From WHSW01 sp963742205 (GTDB lineage Bacteria > Actinomycetota > Thermoleophilia > Solirubrobacterales > 70-9): a stretch of 64,000 nucleotides of DNA. Positions 35,222 to 46,444 of this stretch are shown here, in pieces; position 1 is the stretch's first letter, and each line of letters starts with the position of its first letter. The notes under the pieces were generated by a model. The model was given only the letters and a program-made list of their open reading frames with translations, was not told the DNA's origin and did no database searches. Location: positions 310,001 to 374,000 of the forward strand of contig CAVUKZ010000006.1 of the NCBI GenBank assembly GCA_963742205.1. The letters are read 5' to 3'. Made by a program: the position numbers and the translations under genes.

Positions 35222-36547
35222 GACGTCACCGCGGCGATCGACTCCTGGAGCTCGGCGGCAACGTCCAGCCCCAGGTGCGCGCCGTCGCGCACGATCTCGC
35301 GCCCGCCGCAGACGACCCGCTTCACGTCGCCGGCGGCCGCGGCGAAGACGACCGCCTCGAGCGCCGTGTCGGGATTCGACCCGGCGACCCTCACCCCGTC
35401 GAGGTCGACCGTGACCAGGTCGGCGATCGCGCCCGGCTCCAGCCCCCCCGCCTCGGGCCAGCCGATCGAGGCGTGCCCGGCGGCGGTCGCCGCCCGCAAC
35501 AGCGCCGCCGCGTCGTGGTGGCCGCGCTCGCCGGTCGCAAGTCGCTCGTCCAGCTCCACCGCGCGCGCCTCCTCGAGCATGTCGATCGCGGCGTGCGAGT
35601 CCGTGCCGAGCGCGAGCCCGGCGCCCGCATCGGCGAGCGCCCGGGCCGGGCCAACCCCGTCCGCGAGGTCGCGCTCGGTGGTCGGGCACAGACAGCACGT
35701 GCAGCGCCCGCCGCCGAGCGCAGCCGTATCGGGATCGGTGAGGTGGGTCGCGTGGACGGCGGTGAAGCGCGGTCCCAGGGCGCCCGCGCCGTTGAGCACG
35801 CCGGTTGGCGTGAGCCCGTGGGCGGCGAGGCAGGCCCGGTTCTCGGCCGGCTGCTCGGAAACGTGGGCGTGCAGCGGACACTCGCGCTCGCCGGCCCAGT
35901 TCGCGACGGTCGCGCAGGCGTCCGGGTCGACGGCGCGCACGCTGTGGATGGCCGCGCCGACGCGTGCGCCCGGCTCGGCCGCGAGCCCGCCCGACGCGCT
36001 CGGCCCAAGCCTCGGCGCTGCCGTCGGAGAAGCGCTCCTGGACCGGGTTCAGCGGCTCGCCGAACCCGCCGTGCAGGTAGCAGGTGTCGAGCAGCGTGAT
36101 GCGGATCCCGGCCTCGCGAGCGGCGGCGATCAACGCCCGCCCGATCTCGTTCGGGTCGGCGTAGCGCTCGCCGCCGGGCCCGTGGTGGAGGTAGTGGAAC
36201 TCGCCGACCGCGGTCACCCCCGCGAGCGCCATCTCGGCGAACGTCGCGCGCGCGAGCCGGTGGTAGCTCTCCGGGTCCAGACGCTCCGCGACCGCGTACA
36301 TCTGCTCGCGCCAGGTCCAGAAGCTCCCCCTGCCTCGCTGGGCGCGCCCGCGCAGGGCGCGGTGAAAGGCGTGCGAGTGGGCGTTGGCGAAGCCGGGCAG
36401 GGTGAGCCCGGCGAGGCGCTCGGCGCCGGGCGGCTCGTCCGCGCCGGGCCTGACGGCGGCGATCCGCTCGCCGTCGATCTCGATCGCTACGGCGGACTCG
36501 GCGCGCTCGCCGCCGAGCCAAGCGAGCTCACACCAGTAAGTGCTCAC
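35218..36547 (-). CDS. hutF: Formimidoylglutamate deiminase HutF (frame broken)
   Basis: HutF converts N-formimino-glutamate to N-formyl-glutamate and ammonia, the route that needs a separate deformylase. The corrected 442-residue amidohydrolase has NAHSHAFHRALRG near 60, VGEFHYLHHGPGG near 120, LHAHVSEQPAENRA near 220 and LGTDSHAAIDMLEEAR near 310. After AERVG one extra base near 35987-35993 breaks the frame; the rest continues LAAEPGARVGAAIHSVRAV. The GTG at 36547 overlaps the def stop, and its own stop overlaps hutI. Confidence 0.9.
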
Positions 36548-37116
36548 GAGCCGACCCGCTCGACCAGATCGCGGGCGCGGCGCTCGAAGTCCTCGCGCCC
36601 GTGGCGCTCGTACTGCTCCCACGTGGTCAGCGATCGGGGGTCAGCACGGTCGACGAAGAGGATCCCGTCGAGGTGGTCGACCTCGTGCTGGAAGGTCCCT
36701 GCGGTGAGCCCCCGCCGCACCTCGCAGTGCTCGACGCCGTCGCGGTCGAGGTAGGTGACGCGCACGTTCACGTAGCGCTCGAGCTCGCCACGGAGGTTCG
36801 GGATCGAGAGGCAACCCTCGTTGATCGTCGCCATCTCGTCGTCGAGCGGCTCAAGCCGCGGGTTGACGAACACCGTCAGCGGGATCGGCGGCTTGTACGG
36901 ATAACGGGGGTTGTCCGGCTCCACCTCCGCGAGCGCTATCCGCAGCGGTTCGCCGACCTGGGGGGCGGCGATCCCGGCCCCGTTCGCCGCGCGCTTGGTC
37001 TCGATCATGTCGTCGATCAGGCGCTGCACCTCGGGGCTGGCGAGCTCCTCGGCGGACAGCTCGCGGGCACGCTCGCGCAGGACGGGGTCGCCAAGCTCCC
37101 GAATCGGCAGGACGCG

Positions 37117-37120
<4 letters not shown>
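36544..37120 (-). CDS. def: Peptide deformylase-family protein within the hut operon
   Basis: This metalloenzyme of about 191 residues has all three deformylase motifs: NGAGIAAPQVG near 45, EGCLSIP near 105 (metal Cys) and QHEVDHLDG near 149 (HExxH). The usual N-terminus (VLPIRELGDPVLRERAREL) is in frame after the hutU stop but has no normal start. Removing one base at about 37114 would start it at the GTG at 37120, overlapping hutU like every other junction of this operon; a CTG at 37110 is the alternative. Known members deformylate new proteins. Its place between hutU and hutF suggests it may act on N-formylglutamate. Confidence 0.85.
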
Positions 37121-38774
<1,654 letters not shown>

Positions 38775-38778
<4 letters not shown>

Positions 38779-39566
38779 GTCTCTTCCTCGGCCGCCCAGA
38801 GCAGCGGGAAACGTGGCGCGTCGAACGGGTCGCCGGCGTCGAGCTCGGCGTCGAGGCCCGGGAACGGCGGGCTGGTCGGATGCGGGCGCGGTGCGTAGGT
38901 GGCGTCGTCGCCGAGCACCCGCACCGAGAACGCGCGCCGCAGCGTCGGCGAGCCGCCGGCCTGGTGCAGCGTGAGCATGTGGAAGGCGACCGCGTCACCG
39001 GGCTCGAGCTCCCAGCCGCAGATCTCGTGCGCCGAGCGGTCGGCCTCGATGTCGGGGACGTCCTCCAGCTCGCCCTCGTCGAAGACGAGCGCCGTCTGCG
39101 AGATGAAGGTGCGCGGCATGTACCACGTGCCCCCGGCGTGCGAGCCGGCGACGAACTCGAGCGTGCTCTCGAGCGCCACCGGGTCGACCGGGATCCAGAA
39201 GGAGACGTTCTGTCGGCCGTCGACGCAGTAGTAGGGCTGGTCCTGGTGCCATGGGCTGGGGTCGGTGCTCCCCGCCTCCTTGACCAGCACGTGATCGTGG
39301 AACAGGCGGGCGCTGCCACTGCCCATCAGCTCGGCCGCGACCCGGCCGAGCTCAGCGTCGCGGATCACCTCCTCGTATTCGCCGATCCGCTCCCAGTTGC
39401 AGAAGTCCTCGAAGAAGGTCCGATCGTCGCCGTGGCCCTGGGCCAGCGGGCTCGGCTCGGCGCGGTTGCGCTCGATCCCGCGACGCAGGGCCTCGACCTG
39501 CGCGTCGTCGAGCAGGCCGCGGATCGGCACGGCGCCATCGCGGCGAAAGTCCTCGACGGTGCTCAC
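38775..39566 (-). CDS. Phytanoyl-CoA dioxygenase-family (PhyH) oxygenase
   Basis: This 263-residue Fe(II)/2-oxoglutarate oxygenase has the iron-binding HxD in PSPWHQDQPYY near 118, the distal His in FHMLTLHQAGG near 205 and the 2-oxoglutarate Arg in RRAFSVRVLGDD near 220. The family hydroxylates small molecules such as phytanoyl-CoA or ectoine. The GTG at 39566 gives VEDFRRDGAVPIRG, a typical start. It lies 47 bases after hutH and overlaps hutU by four bases, so it is part of the hut operon, which is unusual. Confidence 0.88.
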
Positions 39567-39613
39567 ACCAGGCGCCTCAACGGCGGCGCGGCTCGGCTTC
39601 GCTTCGCTCCGCC

Positions 39614-41152
39614 TCACAGCAGTGCCCCAACGGCGTCGTCGACCGAGTCGAGCAGCGCCGGCGAGCGCAGGAGCGCGTCGACGGCGTCGAGCTCGGGCGC
39701 CATCCACCGGTCCGGGCCGGCCCCGGGAACGACCGCGCGCACAGCGTCGAGCGCGGCCGCGGTCCCGGCGGCCGGGGCCAGCGGGGCCCGCAGCTCGAGC
39801 CCCCGGGCGCCGGCGGTGAGCTCGACGGCCAGGATCCGGCGGAGGTTGTCGACCGCGGTGCGGAGCTTGCGCGCGGCCCCCCACCCCATCGAGACGTGGT
39901 CCTCCTGCATCGCGCTGGTCGGCAGCGAGTCGACGCCGGCCGGCGTCGCCAGGCGGCGGTTCTCGGCCACCATCGCCGCCTGCGTGTACTGGCTGATCAT
40001 CAGCCCGGAGTCGACCCCCGGGTCGGCGGCGAGAAACGGCGGCAGGCCGTGCGAGCGGGAGGCGTCGAGCAGCCGGTCGGTGCGCCGCTCGCTGATCGCC
40101 CCGGCGTCCGCAACCGCGATCGCGAGGAAGTCGCACGCGAGCGCCACCGGCGCGCCGTGGAAGTTGCCGCACGACTCCACGCGCCCGTCGGGCAGCACCA
40201 TCGGGTTGTCGATCGCCGAGCGGAGCTCGGCCTCGGCCACGGACCGCACGTGGGCGGCGGTGTCGCGGGCCGCGCCGTGTACCTGGGGCGTGCAGCGGAC
40301 CGAGTAGGCGTCCTGGACCCGCGGGTCGCCCTCGCGGTGGCTGGCGACGATCGCCGAGCCGTCGAGGAGCCGGCGCAGGTTGGCGGCGCTCGCGGCCTGT
40401 CCGGGCTGCGGGCGCAGCGCGATCAGGTCCGCGGCGAAGGCGCGGTCGGTGCCGAGGAGCGCCTCGGTGCTGATCGCCGCCGTGAGGTCGGCGACCCGCA
40501 GCAGGTCGTCGACGTCGGCGAGCGCCAACACGAGCATGCCGAGGATCCCGTCGGTGCCGTTGATCAGCGCCAGGCCCTCCTTCGGTCCGAGCACCGGCGG
40601 CTCGATCCCGGCGGCGGCCAGGGCCTCGGCCGCGGGCCGACGCTCGCCGTTCGCGTCGAGCACCTCGCCCTCGCCGATCAGCGCCAGGGCGCAGTGGGCG
40701 AGCGGGGCAAGGTCGCCGCTGGCGCCGAGCGAGCCATGCTCGGGGACCACGGGGTCGAGCCCGGCCTCGAGCATCGCCAGCATCGTCTCGGCGAGCAGCG
40801 GCCGCGCGCCCGAACGGCCCATCGCCAGCGATCGGGCGCGCAGGAAGAGCATCGCCCGCACCACCTCGCGCTCAACCGGCGGCCCCATCCCGGCCGCGTG
40901 CGACCGCACCAGCGCGCGCTGGAGATCGGCGCGGCGCTCGGCCGGGATCCGCGTCTGCGCCAGCGACCCGAAGCCGGTGGAGATCCCGTAGGCGGGCTCG
41001 TCGGAGGCCGCGAGCCGGTCGACCACCGCCGCCGTCTCTGCCATCGCCGCGCGGGCCTCGCCGGAGAGCCGAACGCTCGCTCGCTCCCGGGCGACGGCGA
41101 CGACCTGCTCGGCCGTCGCCCCGTCCGGCCCGAGTTCGATCGCGCTCACCAC
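39614..41152 (-). CDS. hutH: Histidine ammonia-lyase HutH
   Basis: HutH removes ammonia from L-histidine to give urocanate and opens the catabolic operon. The 512-residue protein has the Ala-Ser-Gly (144-146, in GSLGASGDLAPLAH) that cyclises to the MIO group, the catalytic Tyr in YGISTGFG (near 55), and NGTDG near 195 plus the C-terminal TSAMQEDHVSMG near 410. The start is GTG at 41152 or the next GTG at 41146. It begins four bases downstream of the CapA stop, so upstream genes may be co-transcribed. Confidence 0.96.
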   Translation of the reverse strand: MVSAIELGPDGATAEQVVAVARERASVRLSGEARAAMAETAAVVDRLAASDEPAYGISTGFGSLAQTRIPAERRADLQRALVRSHAAGMGPPVEREVVRAMLFLRARSLAMGRSGARPLLAETMLAMLEAGLDPVVPEHGSLGASGDLAPLAHCALALIGEGEVLDANGERRPAAEALAAAGIEPPVLGPKEGLALINGTDGILGMLVLALADVDDLLRVADLTAAISTEALLGTDRAFAADLIALRPQPGQAASAANLRRLLDGSAIVASHREGDPRVQDAYSVRCTPQVHGAARDTAAHVRSVAEAELRSAIDNPMVLPDGRVESCGNFHGAPVALACDFLAIAVADAGAISERRTDRLLDASRSHGLPPFLAADPGVDSGLMISQYTQAAMVAENRRLATPAGVDSLPTSAMQEDHVSMGWGAARKLRTAVDNLRRILAVELTAGARGLELRAPLAPAAGTAAALDAVRAVVPGAGPDRWMAPELDAVDALLRSPALLDSVDDAVGALL

Positions 41153-41156
41153 CGAC

Positions 41157-42327
41157 TCAGTACTCCGGCCCGAAGCCGTCGCCCTTGCCGACCACCGAGA
41201 CCGTGCGGTCGTGCGAGTCCTCCAGCGCGCCGCCCTTCGAGGGTTTCGCCGGCAGGACGACGTAATCGCTGAGCCGCACCCAGGTCGGGGCGTAGGTCAC
41301 CCGGCGCACCGCGACGCGGTCGCCGACCGCCTTGAAATGCAGCAGGGCGATGATCCCGTCCTCGGTCTCGGCCGGTAGGCCCGTCGAAGGGGCCTGGTTG
41401 GAGACCAGATTGCCCTCGCTGAAGACCACGAACTTGCCGTTGACGCGCTCGATCGGCTGCACCATGTGCGGTCCCTGGCCGACGACGACGCTGATCACCT
41501 TGGCGCCCGTGAGCTTCTTGGCGACCGCGATCTGCGAGGCGTTCGGCGACTGCGAGTTCTCATCGCCCCAGTGAAGCTGGGCGATGACCGCGTCGGCGCC
41601 CGCGTCGCGCGCCTTGCGGGCGTCGTGGATGATCGCCTTCGCGCCGGCCTTCGGGTTCGAGGCTGGATAGTTGTTGACGGACCAGGGATGCGGCGGGGGC
41701 AGGCCGTTGGTCGCGTCCGTGTAGGCCACGAGGCCGATCTTGACCCCGTGCACGTTGAGGAGCGTCGGCTTGTTCGAGGCGTGCTCGGACTTGAACGAGC
41801 CGGTGTGCTTGACGCCGCTCTTGTGCAGCGCCTTGACCGTGCCGTTGATTCCCGCCTGGCCCTGGTCGACCGAGTGGTTCGAGGCCGTGTCACACGCGTC
41901 CCAGCCGCTGCGCTTGACCGAGGTGGCCAGGCCGGTGGGAGTGTTGAAGATCGGATAGGTCGAGGGCGGACCCGGCCCCATCGGCGTCTCGAGGTGGCAG
42001 AGAGCGAGGTCGACCTTCGCCACCCACGGCCGGATGCGGTCGAAGAACGGGCGCGAAGTCGTACTCGTTGCCGCCGCCGTTGGAGAGCGCCTGGTCGAGG
42101 AGCGGCTGATGCATCAGCAGGTCGCCGCTGGCCGAGACGGTGAAGTGGATCGCGCCGGGCTTGGCCGTGTCGGCCGTGGCCTGGGCGCCGGTATCAGCCT
42201 GCGCGCTGCCGTCGTCGTTTGGCGGGGCCGCCCTGCCCTCGTCCTTGTCGATGACCACGAGCCAGACCGCGACCGCCGAGCCGATCACGCAGACGAGCGC
42301 GAATGCACCGGCGAGCAGGCGGCTCAT
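41157..42327 (-). CDS. CapA-family metallophosphatase-like protein (frame broken)
   Basis: This membrane-anchored protein of about 389 residues (corrected) belongs to the CapA/PgsA family, linked to poly-gamma-glutamate or capsule synthesis. An N-terminal helix (LLAGAFALVCVIGSAVAVWLVV) is followed by TVSASGDLLMH near 65, CHLETPMGPG near 112, ASNHSVDQG near 150, LHWGDE near 245 and VVGQGPHMVQPIE near 275. One extra base near 42050 breaks the frame between YDFAP and FFDRIRPW. It overlaps the upstream gene (ATGA). No other pgs or cap gene is visible, so its product is open. Confidence 0.86.
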
Positions 42328-43019
42328 CCCGACTCGTCGCCCTCCGGCTCCTCCTCGTCCGAGTCGGAGTCCGCGTAGAGGCTCTCCGATGCCAGCTCGC
42401 GCACGGAGCGGTCCCAGAGCTTCACGTCCAGGAAGAGGTCGTCGCCGAAGCCGTGCACCGCGTCGACCGCGACCAACGTAAAGCGCCCGTCGGCCACCGG
42501 CGCCTGGTCGATCGGCTCGCCGTCGAGCTCAGCGGTCGCCGCGACCGCCCCGCGGACGAGCGGCAGGCCCCAGATGAGCGTCACCTCGCCGCCGCGGCCG
42601 CCGTCGGTGGTCCAGCCGCCGATCACGTCGTCGTTGAGGTCGATCCGCCAATCGGGGTTGGTCTCGGCGGTGACGTCGGTGAAGTCGGCCTTCGAGCGCA
42701 GGTCGGCGGGCTCGTCGCCGTCCCCGCCGGGCGCGAACGACACCCAGCCGTAGTACTCGGCGAGCACCGACTCACCGTCCTCGTCGGCCGTGGCATCGGT
42801 GGCACGACCGCTCGCCGGCACGTACACGCGACCGCCCCACGAGCGATCGGGAAACCAGCGCACGGTCATCGCATCGAGCGGCGAGCCGGCCTCCGTCGCG
42901 AGCGCCTCGCAGGCGCTCGCAAACTCGGCGCGCAGCCGTTCCTCCCAGCGGCCGTACGGTCGGCCCTCCTGCGAGGCGTCGGCAACGAAGCGCGGAAATG
43001 GTTTTTTGGTGGGCGGCAT
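42324..43019 (-). CDS. Hypothetical acidic protein
   Basis: This 231-residue protein is not recognised. It has a basic start (PPTKKPFPRFV), alternating strands through the middle (SVLAEYYGWVSFAPGGDGDE and VIGGWTTDGGRGGEVTLIWG) and a very acidic tail (SDSDEEEPEGDESG). There is no signal peptide or membrane helix, so it is probably cytosolic. It overlaps CapA by four bases (ATGA) and follows the AIM24 gene by 35 bases. Confidence 0.65.
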   Translation of the reverse strand: MPPTKKPFPRFVADASQEGRPYGRWEERLRAEFASACEALATEAGSPLDAMTVRWFPDRSWGGRVYVPASGRATDATADEDGESVLAEYYGWVSFAPGGDGDEPADLRSKADFTDVTAETNPDWRIDLNDDVIGGWTTDGGRGGEVTLIWGLPLVRGAVAATAELDGEPIDQAPVADGRFTLVAVDAVHGFGDDLFLDVKLWDRSVRELASESLYADSDSDEEEPEGDESG

Positions 43020-43054
43020 GAACCGGCCAGGCTACCGTCGGGACGGTCGCGTGG

Positions 43055-43778
43055 TCAGCCGCCGAGCAGGTTGCCCAGGGCGCTGGCCGCCCCACCGCCG
43101 CCGCCGCCCGGCCGCCACCCGGCCCTCCGAGGGCTGGATCAGCAACCAGCCCTGGCCCGAGAAGGCGAGCTGGACCGTCTCCCCGGAGCCCTTGCCGATG
43201 AACGTCTTCATGTTCACGTCGGTCTTCACCGAGCTGGTCACGCCTTCGGACCAGGTGATCGCCGCCTGGGGGTCGGCGAACGTCTCGGTGCCGTCGAGCT
43301 CGAGCATCACCGGCGGTCCGTCCGTGACCAGGGCGACCGTCCCGGTGCCCGAGAGCTCCATGTTGTAGAGGCCGCCCGAGAGCGCCCCGGAAGCGCCCTC
43401 GACGCGCTTGATGTCCCAGTCGATCCCGGACTCGAAGGCGAGCACGTGAGGGCCGTTGACGGTGATCTTCTCGCCGGCGAGCGCCAGCAACTGAATCTCC
43501 TGCGCGGTGTCGGCGAGGAACACCTCGCCGGTCCCGGTCACCTTCATCAGCTGCGTCCCCTCGTTGGTGACCGCCTTCTTGAGCATCCGCGAGAGGCCCC
43601 CGGAACCGGCGTGCTCGAAGTGGACATCGCCCTGGTAGGCGACCATCGAGCCCAGCTTCGTCTGGATCTCCTCGCCGGTCAGCTCCACCTTCAGCAGCTT
43701 CGAGTTCTGGAGTCGAAACGACTCGCCGCCCTCGGTCTCCTTGAACTGCGCCAACGCCTGCTCGAGCGCCACCGTCAC
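43055..43778 (-). CDS. AIM24 family protein (frame broken near the end)
   Basis: This 240-residue (corrected) protein matches the AIM24/TIGR00266 family of beta-rich proteins, known in mitochondria for inner-membrane organisation and in bacteria without set function. Seen are LLKVELTGEEIQTKLGSMVAY near 28, GGLSRMLKKAVTNEG near 60, VFLADTAQEIQLL near 87 and the glycine-rich GQGWLLIQPSEGR near 210. An extra base near 43105 hides the natural tail GGGAASALGNLLGG and the TGA at 43055. Confidence 0.82.
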
Positions 43779-43805
43779 CTCCTCGTCGTAAATCAGCGCC
43801 GCAGG

Positions 43806-44570
43806 CTAGAGGGCCTGTCGCGGCACCGCCACCAGCCAATCCTGGGGCCCGTCCCGGTATTCGGCCACGAGCAGCTCCCGGTCGATCCGGCGCAGGCCGC
43901 GGATCGGCCGCAGGACGTCGTCGAAGCGGCTCGCGCGGCGGATTTCGGTGCTGACCACCTCGAGCTCGTGGGTGGGCGCGAGCCGCTGCTCGAGCCGCGA
44001 CCGGACCTCGTTGTCGATCGCGGGGTGCAGCTCGATCACCAGCCTCGCCCCCGCCAGCCACGGCACGCGCGCTGGATCGGCGAGCTCGCTCTCGGCTCCC
44101 TCGCAGTCCATGATCACGGCGGCCCCGCCGGGCGGCGCCCCTGGATCGGCGCGCTCGAGCTCGGCGACGGTGCAGAGGCCGCGCAGCTCGATCCGCTCCG
44201 CGACCCCGTTGCGCTCGGCGAGCTCGGCGGCCGCGGACCGCAGGCCGGGGTCGAGCTCGAACGCGAGGATGCGGGCGGCCTCCAGTCGCAGCGCGAGGCC
44301 GACCGCGTAGTAGCCCTCGGCCGCGCCGACGTTCACGACCGCGCCCGGCCGCGAGGCGATGATCCGCTCGACCACCGGGTGCAGCTCGAGCTCGAAGCTG
44401 CCCACCTGATACGGCCCGCCGAAGAGCTGGCGCATGACGAACCCGGGCGGGTAGCTCATCCCGGCGAACGGGCCGGTGAGCACGCGACATCGGGAGGCGA
44501 TCGCAACCCGCGCGGTCCCGTACGCGAACGGGGACGCGAGCCACGAGAGCGCCCTCGGCGCGCGGCTCAT
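43806..44570 (-). CDS. FkbM-type SAM methyltransferase
   Basis: This 254-residue protein has a Rossmann methyltransferase core: VVNVGAAEGYYAVGLALRL near 90 (SAM motif I), ILAFELDPGLRSAAAELAERN near 115 and AVIMDCEGAESELADP near 150. The DCEGAE motif is typical of the FkbM family, which methylates hydroxyl groups on sugars and polyketides. The basic start suggests no export. It ends near AIM24 and begins five bases after galT, placing it in the same unit. Confidence 0.8.
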   Translation of the reverse strand: MSRAPRALSWLASPFAYGTARVAIASRCRVLTGPFAGMSYPPGFVMRQLFGGPYQVGSFELELHPVVERIIASRPGAVVNVGAAEGYYAVGLALRLEAARILAFELDPGLRSAAAELAERNGVAERIELRGLCTVAELERADPGAPPGGAAVIMDCEGAESELADPARVPWLAGARLVIELHPAIDNEVRSRLEQRLAPTHELEVVSTEIRRASRFDDVLRPIRGLRRIDRELLVAEYRDGPQDWLVAVPRQAL

Positions 44571-44574
44571 CGGA

Positions 44575-45629
44575 TCAGCCGAGCGCCTCGCGCAGGTCCG
44601 CGGCGGCGCGCTCGGGTGCGTAGACGTTGATCCCGACCCCGGTGCCGAGCTCGAACCCGGCCGCGATCGTGAGCCGAGGCACGATGTCGACGTGCCAGCA
44701 GAACTCTTCGGCCCCCCGCGGGGCCGTGCGCACCCAGAGATTGAGCTGGGGCACGGCCCCCAGCGCCCCTCCGAGCGCCCGGAGCGCGGTCGCGATCATC
44801 TCGTCGCCGCGGTCGTCCTCCTCAAATCGCGCCGCCGGGGTGCGGGGGATCACGCGGACCTCGAACGGCGACCGCGAGGCCCACGGACAGACGAGCAGGG
44901 TCTCGTCGTCGACCGCGACGAGGCGCTCGCGCCGCCTCACCTCCTCGGTGGCGACGTCCTCGAGCAGGTGCGAGCCCATGGTCCGCTCGTAATAGGCGCG
45001 CGCCCGCTCCCGCTCGCGGGCGATCTCCGCCGGCACGAACCCGAGCGCGTACAGCTGCGCGTGCGAGTGCTCCAGCGACGCGCCGGCGTCGGGGCCCTCG
45101 TTGACGATCAGATGCAGGTAGGCCGCATCCTCGTGGGCCCGCATGCGCTCGCGCCACGCGGCGACCGCGCCGGCGAGGCGCCCGGGCTCGAGCTGCGCCA
45201 GCGACGTGACGTGCTCGGGAGCGCTCACGATCACCTCGTGGGCCCCCGTCGCCGCCTCGGAGCCGAACAGCTCGGGCTGGCCCCGGGTCGCGGCGCCGAG
45301 TGGGTCGATTGAGCTGGTGATGCCGCTCTCCAGCGCGGGCCGGTCGTTCGTCGTTCGTCGTTCGTCGTTCGGCTGCAGCACCGGGTAGAGGTTCGGCACC
45401 GAGCGCGACGTCCAGCCGGGGGTGTCCGGCCGTCGCCGCCGGGGCGCTCGGCCCAGACCTCGGGCGGGGTGCGGTCCTCGCGGCCCTCGCAGAACGGGCA
45501 GCGCTCCGCGGCGTCGGGGCGCGGCTCGGCCGGACGCGGGTCGAAGGCGTCGGGGCGCTCGGCGCGACCCGGGGCGAGAATCGCCCGCAGGCCGGTGAGC
45601 TGGTCGATCCGGACCTCGGGAGAGCTCAG
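44575..45629 (-). CDS. galT: Galactose-1-phosphate uridylyltransferase GalT (frame broken)
   Basis: GalT swaps UMP between UDP-glucose and galactose-1-phosphate in the Leloir pathway. The first zinc Cys pair is in ERCPFCEGRED near 40. After a missing C near 45425 (a CCCCC run) the frame continues WTSRSVPNLYPVLQ, GAHEVIV, EHSHAQLYALG (catalytic His-x-His) and FCWHVDIVPR. A 30-residue insert after VLQP comes from four heptanucleotide repeats and neighbouring sequence. No ATG, GTG or TTG precedes the conserved start; a CTG at 45629 overlaps the slipin TGA. Corrected length is about 351 residues. Confidence 0.87.
45344..45371. repeat. Tandem heptanucleotide repeat (TCGTTCG x4) inside galT
   Basis: Four perfect head-to-tail copies of TCGTTCG occupy 28 bases within the galT reading frame. 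Seven is not a multiple of three, so gain or loss of one copy would shift the frame. On the coding strand the repeat encodes a NDERRTTND stretch with no match to the conserved GalT fold. Confidence 0.85.
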
Positions 45630-46444
45630 GACTCGGCGCGCGGCGGCGGCGGTGGGGGCGGGTTCGCTGGCGCCGGCACGCTCGGCGTCGGCGTGCCGCT
45701 CGACCAGCGGCTTGATCAGGTCGAGCGGCAGCGGGAAGACGATCGTCGAGCTGTTGGTCTGCGCCGATCTCGACCAGCGTCTGCAGGTAGCGCAGCTGCA
45801 GCGTCGCCGGGTTGCTCGCTGATGATGTTGGCCGCCTGCGAGAGCTTCTCGGCGGCCTGGAACTCGCCGTCGGCGGCGATGATCTTCGCCCGCCGCTCGC
45901 GCTCGGCCTCGGCCTGGCGCGACATCGCCCGCTGCATGTCGGCGGGCAGCTCGACGTCCTTGACCTCGACCGTCGAGACCTTGATCCCCCAGGGCTCGGT
46001 CTGCTCGTCGATGATCTGCTGCAGCTCGACGTTGAGCCGCTCGCGCTCGGAGAGCAGGGCGTCGAGCTCGGCCTTGCCGAGCACCGAGCGCAGCGTCGTC
46101 TGGGCGATCTGCGACGTGGCGAGGAGGAAGTTCTCGACCTCGGTGACGGCCTTGTTCGGGTCGATCACGCGGAAGTAGGCGACCGCGTTGACGCGCACGG
46201 TCACGTTGTCCTTGGTGATCACCTCCTGCGGCGGCACGTTGAGCGTGATCGTTCGCAGGTCGATGCGGACCATCTGGTCGATGAACGGGATCAGCAGGAT
46301 CAGGCCTGGTCCCTTCTGGGCGATCAGGCGGCCGAGCCGGAAGATCACGCCGCGCTCGTACTCCCGGAGGATCCGGATCGCGGCGAAGAGGACGATCAGG
46401 ATCAGGACCGCGAGGACGACGATGACCGCGATGGCGACTGTCAT
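45626..46444 (-). CDS. Slipin (stomatin/band 7) protein (frame broken)
   Basis: This membrane-anchored SPFH protein of about 271 residues (corrected) has an N-terminal hydrophobic hairpin (IAVIVVLAVLILIVLFAAI), then EYERGVIFRLGRL, VPPQEVITKDNVTV and a coiled-coil region (MQRAMSRQAEAERERRAKII). Extra C bases near 45820, 45765 and 45660 break the frame; removing them restores ATLQLRYLQTLVEIGA, NSSTIVFPLPLDL and a proline-rich end PRAES at TGA 45626. Slipins form microdomains with NfeD proteins, and the NfeD gene overlaps it by four bases upstream. Confidence 0.88.

Noticed and set aside
45344..45371. CRISPR-like or satellite array
   Set aside because: Seven-base units without spacers; it is a simple tandem repeat inside a gene.
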